Shown here: positions 58,966 through 64,000 of the stretch, one piece after another
Position numbering within the stretch: position 1 is the first letter of the stretch
Layout: each line of letters opens with the position of its first letter
Origin: Capsicum annuum
Lineage: Eukaryota > Streptophyta > Magnoliopsida > Solanales > Solanaceae
Length of the DNA stretch: 64,000 nucleotides
Direction: 5' to 3'
Assembly: GCF_002878395.1 (NCBI RefSeq)
Contig: NC_061121.1
Location: forward strand, 10,336,709-10,400,708
Notes under the pieces: model-generated
The model's input: the letters and a program-made list of their open reading frames with translations, nothing else
What the model was told of the DNA's origin: nothing
Databases searched by the model: none
Made by a program: the position numbers and the translations under genes

Positions 58966-59756
58966 TGATACGGGTGTACCAAGATGTCCACTAAGTTCAC
59001 GACCATTCACACATAGCCAAGCTCGGGAGTTACAAAAACTCCAAGCTATGTTCATGCAAATGGCCGTGTGTGAGTTGGTACTTGAGCCTTCCAATGGATT
59101 AAATGTTTTGAAGAGTGAATAGGAGCATTGAAGTGTAACAAACTTACACTCCAAGGCCACCCCTTTGCAAGGGTAGGATGGTTATTTGTTAACTTACTTT
59201 GTGAACAAATATAAATAAATAGTTTTAGAGTTATTTTTGAGTTAGTTCATTCATAATTTGAAAGACAACAAACACTTTGTAATATTTTGGAACTTCTCTG
59301 TTCCATTGGAGAAGCCCCAATTCAGAAAACTCACTAGTAGAGTGATACTAGTGTTGTCTCTTGGCTATAAACTAGGGTCTTAGGGAACTTTGAGTTCCTC
59401 TTGGTCCAAGTAAGAGCTTGGTATTAATATTCATTAATCTTAGGGTCCTTTCTCTTGTTAGGGTTTTTAGATTATTGAATATTGTGTGTCAAGTTACTAT
59501 CCCTCTTATAATCTTGTTAATCTTGTGTTGTTGGAATCTTGGAGTCTAGTGAAGCCATGTGAGGCTCTTTCGATTCACTAGCATTATTATTGACTTGCTT
59601 GTTCTAGTTGTTAATATCATCTTCTTATTCTAAAAATGTGACTCTTGAAGACTAGTGAAGCCGTGTGTGGCCTATTTCGATTCACTAGCAGTTGTTGTTC
59701 ATCTTGTTATTCTTGTTGTTGTTTGTTTCTTGTGTTGTGAACTTGGGCTCGTATTA
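58966..59756 (+). mobile_element. 3' LTR of element D (791 bp)
   Basis: Aligns over its full length with 52047-52836; the final bases are TATTA rather than TATCA. Contains the same TATA box (59210) and two hairpin motifs (59546-59581, 59652-59688). Confidence 0.88.
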
Positions 59757-59761
59757 AGTGG

Positions 59762-60499
59762 GTTAAGCTAGTGATCACTAAAATTTAAAGGTTCTACTCC
59801 AATGGCAAGGATAGAACAACTCTCCCCAACATGGACAAAAGGTTAGACTCCATGTAGTTCACATAGTTTATGTCGGTTAGAAGAAACTCCCAAATTAGTC
59901 CCCCACTGTATCTAAGATAAAGGTATATATATTTTAAAAGCTATGATTCCAAGATTTCTAAGGTTCTCAAGTATAAAAATCTTTATGTCTCCAAAGAAGT
60001 TCCTAGTTTTTATGAGATTAAAGTTTATGCTCTGAAAGATGTTGTTTTTAAGACTTTAACTATCCTACAAGTTTGAGAAAAAAAGAATGAATGCAGAATT
60101 CAGAAACTAAGTATAACGACTTGCGAGATTTACGCTATATGTTTCATTATTCATGATTTATTGGATTTAGATTTCAGATTTATTCCAGTTATGTTAGTCG
60201 TTTATATTAGCATACATGTTATATAAGAAAATGATGATATTGTTTACTATATGCATACACCCACATATACTCAGTACATCCTCAAAGTAATGATCCACAT
60301 ATATGTCTATGCGCTACATTATCTCATAATGTAGGTACAAGTTGTAGCTCATATACCATATTCAATCAGTCCGTAGCTTCTAGTCAGTAGGTGATGAATC
60401 CTTACGATTCAGGGGTTGGCATGAGTTATACATTTCAAGAAGTATTGTATTTTATTTATGCAGTAGTAATGAGTTGGGATATTTGGGAGTCATGACCTG
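59762..60499 (+). mobile_element. family A LTR copy 4, right part, truncated
   Basis: Continues from 52046 (GGTTAAGCTAGTGATCACTA at 59761-59780, as in copy 2). It stops at the B LTR at 60500; about the last 250 bp of the LTR should lie to the right of the window or be lost. Confidence 0.82.
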
Positions 60500-62753
60500 T
60501 GTAATGCCCCAAATTTTCTAAACCAGAAGTTACACGGTGCTTATGACCCCGAAGGACCACAAGCTAACCCATGACTGATATCTGTACCTGTACACTACAT
60601 AATATACTTGTAAAATGCGGAAAACCTGAACAATGGGTCATAAGGTTCAACTGAATAAAGAATTTGTAAAAACATGACATCCATGTGGGTAGCAAATACC
60701 CAAAATAACTGAATCTAAACTTAATCGTAATACTAAATCTGAAAGCCTCTAAGTACTTGTCTGAATAAGGAGTTGAAGGAACATGTCTCCAACTAACACC
60801 ATAAACTGAAAACTAACTGAATTAATAAATGAATAAATCAAGTAATATCGTCCTCGAATAAAGAGGACTCACTGGAACTATGTGTGCTAAATGCAACTGC
60901 TACTGCTGGTCTAGAACTCTTGTCTCTAAACCTATGGTGTAACATGAAAAGAAAGCACCATAGCGCAAATGCGTCAGTACAACTAGAGTACTGAGTATAC
61001 GAGTGAGGTAGGCTAATGCAAAGGGTTTACATGCATGAATAATGCTAACTGACTGACTGATATGAACGTAAGAGTACAAACATACATACATAGTAACTGA
61101 GATCGTGAGTTCCTGATAGCTAAATCTATACGCTAATACATGGATGAAAAATGTAGTTCTGATAGCATGAGAGATTGTATCTGACAGTCCTGGTATATAG
61201 ATATCTGAAGAACTGTCTGAGTTCTTTTACTGAGACTGAGTCTAAAACTGTGGGAGGTAGTTATTTAATCGACATGCCCCATGTATGCTAAAGTAAATGA
61301 ACTGGGGATCAATAACTGCCCTGATTGGAAGGGTGTTAATACCATACCATGGGCAAAGACATGTTGTGAGTGACCCTCAAATCTGGCAGTGTCCCCAAAA
61401 GAGAATGGAAGATGTCCGTCCCATCAACCCTCAAGCTGGCATTATTGATATCTCAACCTATGCTAGCTACATAGTTCTGGAATGCAAGGATTGCTTTTAA
61501 GAATCACACCTTCATCTGAAAAAGGTGTGTTCCCATCCTTGGGTTCGCTCGGTGCTAACTCCTACTCCTATCTAAAGAGACTCAATATGACTTAACTGAC
61601 TATACATGAACTGGGTTTACTGAATTTCCATTTACTAATGGAATAATACTGATAACTGACTGAGATCATGTGATTTTTGAGGTTTCCTAAGTTACATGAC
61701 TTACTGAATTCTATGAAACGTGACTTGACTGAAGATATCATGACAACATGACATGGCTCTAGGCACATAACTATAGTTTCAGGTACGAATACCCCCAGGA
61801 CTCGATAGAAGAAAACTGACACACATGACATGACATGATCACAAGATTTGAGTCCACAATTCATAATATCATAACTAATGGATAGTGTACTTCTTGATTC
61901 TATTCAACATGTCAAATATTTTAGGGAAAGCATGGATACATTTCATGTACATGTTCTATAATTCCATTATCACACATGCTTCACACCACAACAAAAGAAA
62001 CACATAAATAGCATGGAACTCATATTGAGTGTATTGCTAATATGGAATTCTCATTTAGGTATCATTAAATCATGTAAATATGGACTTCTAGCATCCTAGA
62101 CATTTTAACAAACACCTTGCATACACACCTTCGGCATAGATTTTCTCAACAAATGTTAATCATCTTGAACTATCCAATTTCATGGGTTTTAACCACAAAC
62201 ATGCATACTTCACGAAAATCATCTTAAAAATAATATTCTGAAGTTTAAACAATGGTCATTGACATGAACAACATCACATAGCAATAAGGAAATCATAGTT
62301 TCTCATTTAAAATCATGGTTCTTGAACTCTATGAACGAAAGGGGTCCATAAATGAACACTACGCATACCTGACACAAGGTTCTTAATGTTTTTGAACTGG
62401 AAGGATTTGAAATCCTTTGATTCTAGAAAAAGATTGAGTCTTGGTATTGAAGATTTAATTTAGAGAGAAACCCTAGTTGTTTTTTGTGAAAGAATGATGA
62501 ATAGTTGCTGAAATCGGGTGTAATTGGGTTTATATAGATGAGTGGTAAGTTACCTAAATACCCTTGTTAAAACTACCTGGAAAATAAACTAAACGTGGCG
62601 TGTGACGGTCTGACTAATGATCTGTAAGACTCTTGGTGGACCGTCATTTAGCCCGTCAGACGTGGACCAGAATTGGGTTTCACTGGATAAGGGTTGACGG
62701 TATGAGTGATGGTCCGTCAAATATCTAGTGGTCCATTGGCTCGTCCGTCACAC
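60500..62753 (-). mobile_element. family B LTR, minus orientation, inserted in A LTR copy 4
   Basis: Plus-strand start TGTAATGCCCCAAATTTTC followed by the block GACCCCGAAGGACCACAAGC (60545-60564), the reverse of 2763-2782. About 2254 bp remain of an expected 2574. Its U3 end is interrupted by the plus-strand LTR at 62754. The CG-rich block (62590-62753) contains several GGTCCGTC/GACGGAC-type dyads. A TATA-like TTATATAG lies at 62529-62537. Confidence 0.75.
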
Positions 62754-64000
62754 TGAAATACCCCACATGTTTCTAAGCTAGGAAGTGAATAAGTATTCCT
62801 ATGTATGAAATCTCCTATCCTTTGATTCATACTTGAGTACATGACTTATAATGAATGTCCTAGTGATAGGATATCTTATGATGCATTAAGCATGTTCATA
62901 TGAGTCACTTAAGGTAATACAAGCTAAGAGTTTTTGAATCCATCAAGTTTTAGTGTTTGATTTTGTAAGGGTCATATTTGAATGAGTATAAATCGATGTT
63001 AATTTGGTATTTTGGCTGATTTAGACCCACCAAATTGTAGAGAATCGAATTAGCTTCCCAACGATACCAATTTTACCTTAATCCAATACCCGAGCGAAAA
63101 GTTATGCCCATTTTCATGAGAGACGGTAAGCATAGGCGATTGGTTAGGCACCGCCCAACCCAAACATAGGTGATTGGTTAGGCGCCGCCTAACCTAGCTT
63201 AGGAAATTACTTTTGCGCCGCCTAAGTCTGTTCCAGGTTCCAAAAACACTCCGTTTTGAGTTATTTTAAGGGTAATTAAGTCTTTTAACACTCCTTACAC
63301 GTCCCTAAACTTCACCCTACGAAATATATAGCTTATAAACATGTTATAACCCTATTATCATCTCAAAGCTCATCATTCAAGAGCACTAAAAGAGAAAAAC
63401 AACTAGGGTTGCGTAACTAAGCATGAAGATCCAATTTCAAGGAAATTCCTCCGTTAATCATCAAGAATCTTCCTTCTAAGGTATGCGTGAGCTGATTTAT
63501 GGATCCCTTTCATTAATAAAGTTCTAAAACCCTCTTTTTCATTATAAAGTATGATTTCTATATTGTTGGGTGTTGATGATTTGTTGTTGATATTGGGTGA
63601 TTCCCAAGATGGAATCTTTATAAGTTTTTTTGAATTTCATGATATCATATGAGTTGGAAACATGTAAATTGGGTTGTTCATGATGTATAATTTGATGATT
63701 TCACCTATGCTTAAGATGTGCATGTAAGGTGTTTGATAAAATGCCTAAGAAACTAGAAATCATGCAATATAGCTAAATTGTGACTAAGTGAAGGATTCAT
63801 GATATGCCCTTACGTTCCAATGACTTCTATTTTGATAATGTGCCTTGTAAATGTTGTTGGAATACTCATGAACTATTCTTATGAGATTATCCTATGTTTA
63901 CTTGCAAATCCTACTTATCAACAAGATGTATCATAACCATGCAATCCACATGAACTTCTATGCTATTGGTATGTGTTGCCAATATGATTATGCAATGAAC
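62754..64000 (+). mobile_element. start of a B-related LTR, plus orientation, runs off the window
   Basis: TGAAATACCCCACATG begins an LTR-like segment with the same plan as 248-1500: conserved U3 module (63035-63123), CG-rich block (63120-63230), TATA-like AAATATATAGC (63322-63332), then GGTATG...TTATGGATCCCTTTCATT (63480-63514), which matches 924-958. Sequence in the CG-rich block is different from other copies. No reading frame is supported. Confidence 0.65.

Larger units (their letters stand above)
52047..59756 (+). mobile_element. Gypsy element D (7.7 kb), possibly CRM-like, inserted in A LTR copy 4
   Basis: LTRs of 790 and 791 bp (52047-52836, 58966-59756) start TGATACGGGTGTACCAAG. Target copies AATGG (52042-52046) and AGTGG (59757-59761) differ by one base; the other A LTRs read CCAAGTGGG here, so the right copy is ancestral. 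Full order: LTR, primer site, leader, gag, protease, reverse transcriptase, RNase H, integrase, purine tract, LTR. Integrase ends in a block with ERINDNAYKIDL and no chromodomain, which suggests the CRM lineage; this assignment is tentative. Every domain carries inactivating changes. Confidence 0.87.
15148..60499 (+). mobile_element. tandem array of family A non-autonomous LTR retrotransposon (4 LTRs, 3 internal regions)
   Basis: LTRs start at 15148, 21533, 30542 and 50710, all in plus orientation, and alternate with internal regions of 4058, 4047 and 4103 bp once the nested elements F and E are removed. Each LTR but the fourth is followed by an initiator-Met-type primer site, and each internal region ends in a purine tract directly joined to the next LTR. 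Neighbouring units share the LTR and there is no target duplication between them. None of the internal regions contains gag or pol. This is the structure expected from unequal recombination between LTRs, or from insertion of a multimer, of a LARD-like element. Confidence 0.85.

Overview
This window looks like plant nuclear repeat DNA, most likely pericentromeric or other gene-poor heterochromatin. Solanaceae is my best guess, from the style of the TGTAATACC-type Gypsy LTRs and the Ogre/Tat-like element; this is inference without a database search. I found no host gene, tRNA or rRNA. Essentially all 64 kb can be assigned to LTR retrotransposons nested in each other, and every coding region is broken by stops, frameshifts or deletions.

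Family labels used below. A = non-coding, LARD-like element (LTR about 2.3 kb, internal about 4.06 kb). B = Tekay-like chromovirus (LTR about 2.57 kb). C = second chromovirus (LTR about 2.1 kb). D = compact 7.7 kb Gypsy element, possibly CRM-like (LTR 0.79 kb). E = Ogre/Tat-like element (13.8 kb). F = Athila/Tat-like deletion derivative (2.6 kb).

Layout. 1-2821: tail and 3' LTR of a plus-strand B element. 2822-4470: minus-strand relic related to the leader of D, with an unrecognised reading frame. 4471-11947: minus-strand C LTR split by a minus-strand B element (4899-10247, target duplication TCAAT on both sides). 11948-14380: pol remains of the C element. 14375-15147: a stack of three truncated LTR pieces (C plus, B plus, A-like minus). 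15148-60499: a tandem array LTR-internal-LTR-internal-LTR-internal-LTR of family A on the plus strand. The array is invaded by F (24906-27549, ATAGG duplication), E (36351-50151, minus strand, CAGTA/TAGTA) and D (52047-59756, AATGG/AGTGG). Without these insertions the three internal regions are 4058, 4047 and 4103 bp, so the period is about 6.4 kb. 60500-62753: minus-strand B LTR inserted in the fourth A LTR. 62754-64000: start of a plus-strand B-related LTR.

How the parts relate. B, C, D and E carry recognisable gag-pol modules and would once have been autonomous. A has no coding capacity but has full LTRs, an initiator-Met-type primer site and a purine tract, so it would have depended on proteins from a relative, probably a B-like chromovirus. 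A's internal region contains a captured piece of a D-like LTR and a second LTR-like block. The most interesting signals are the A array; a duplicated hairpin motif shared by A and D; a thrice-repeated hairpin-bearing motif beside the reading blocks of E; and a conserved U3 module followed by a family-specific CG-rich block in the A and B LTRs.
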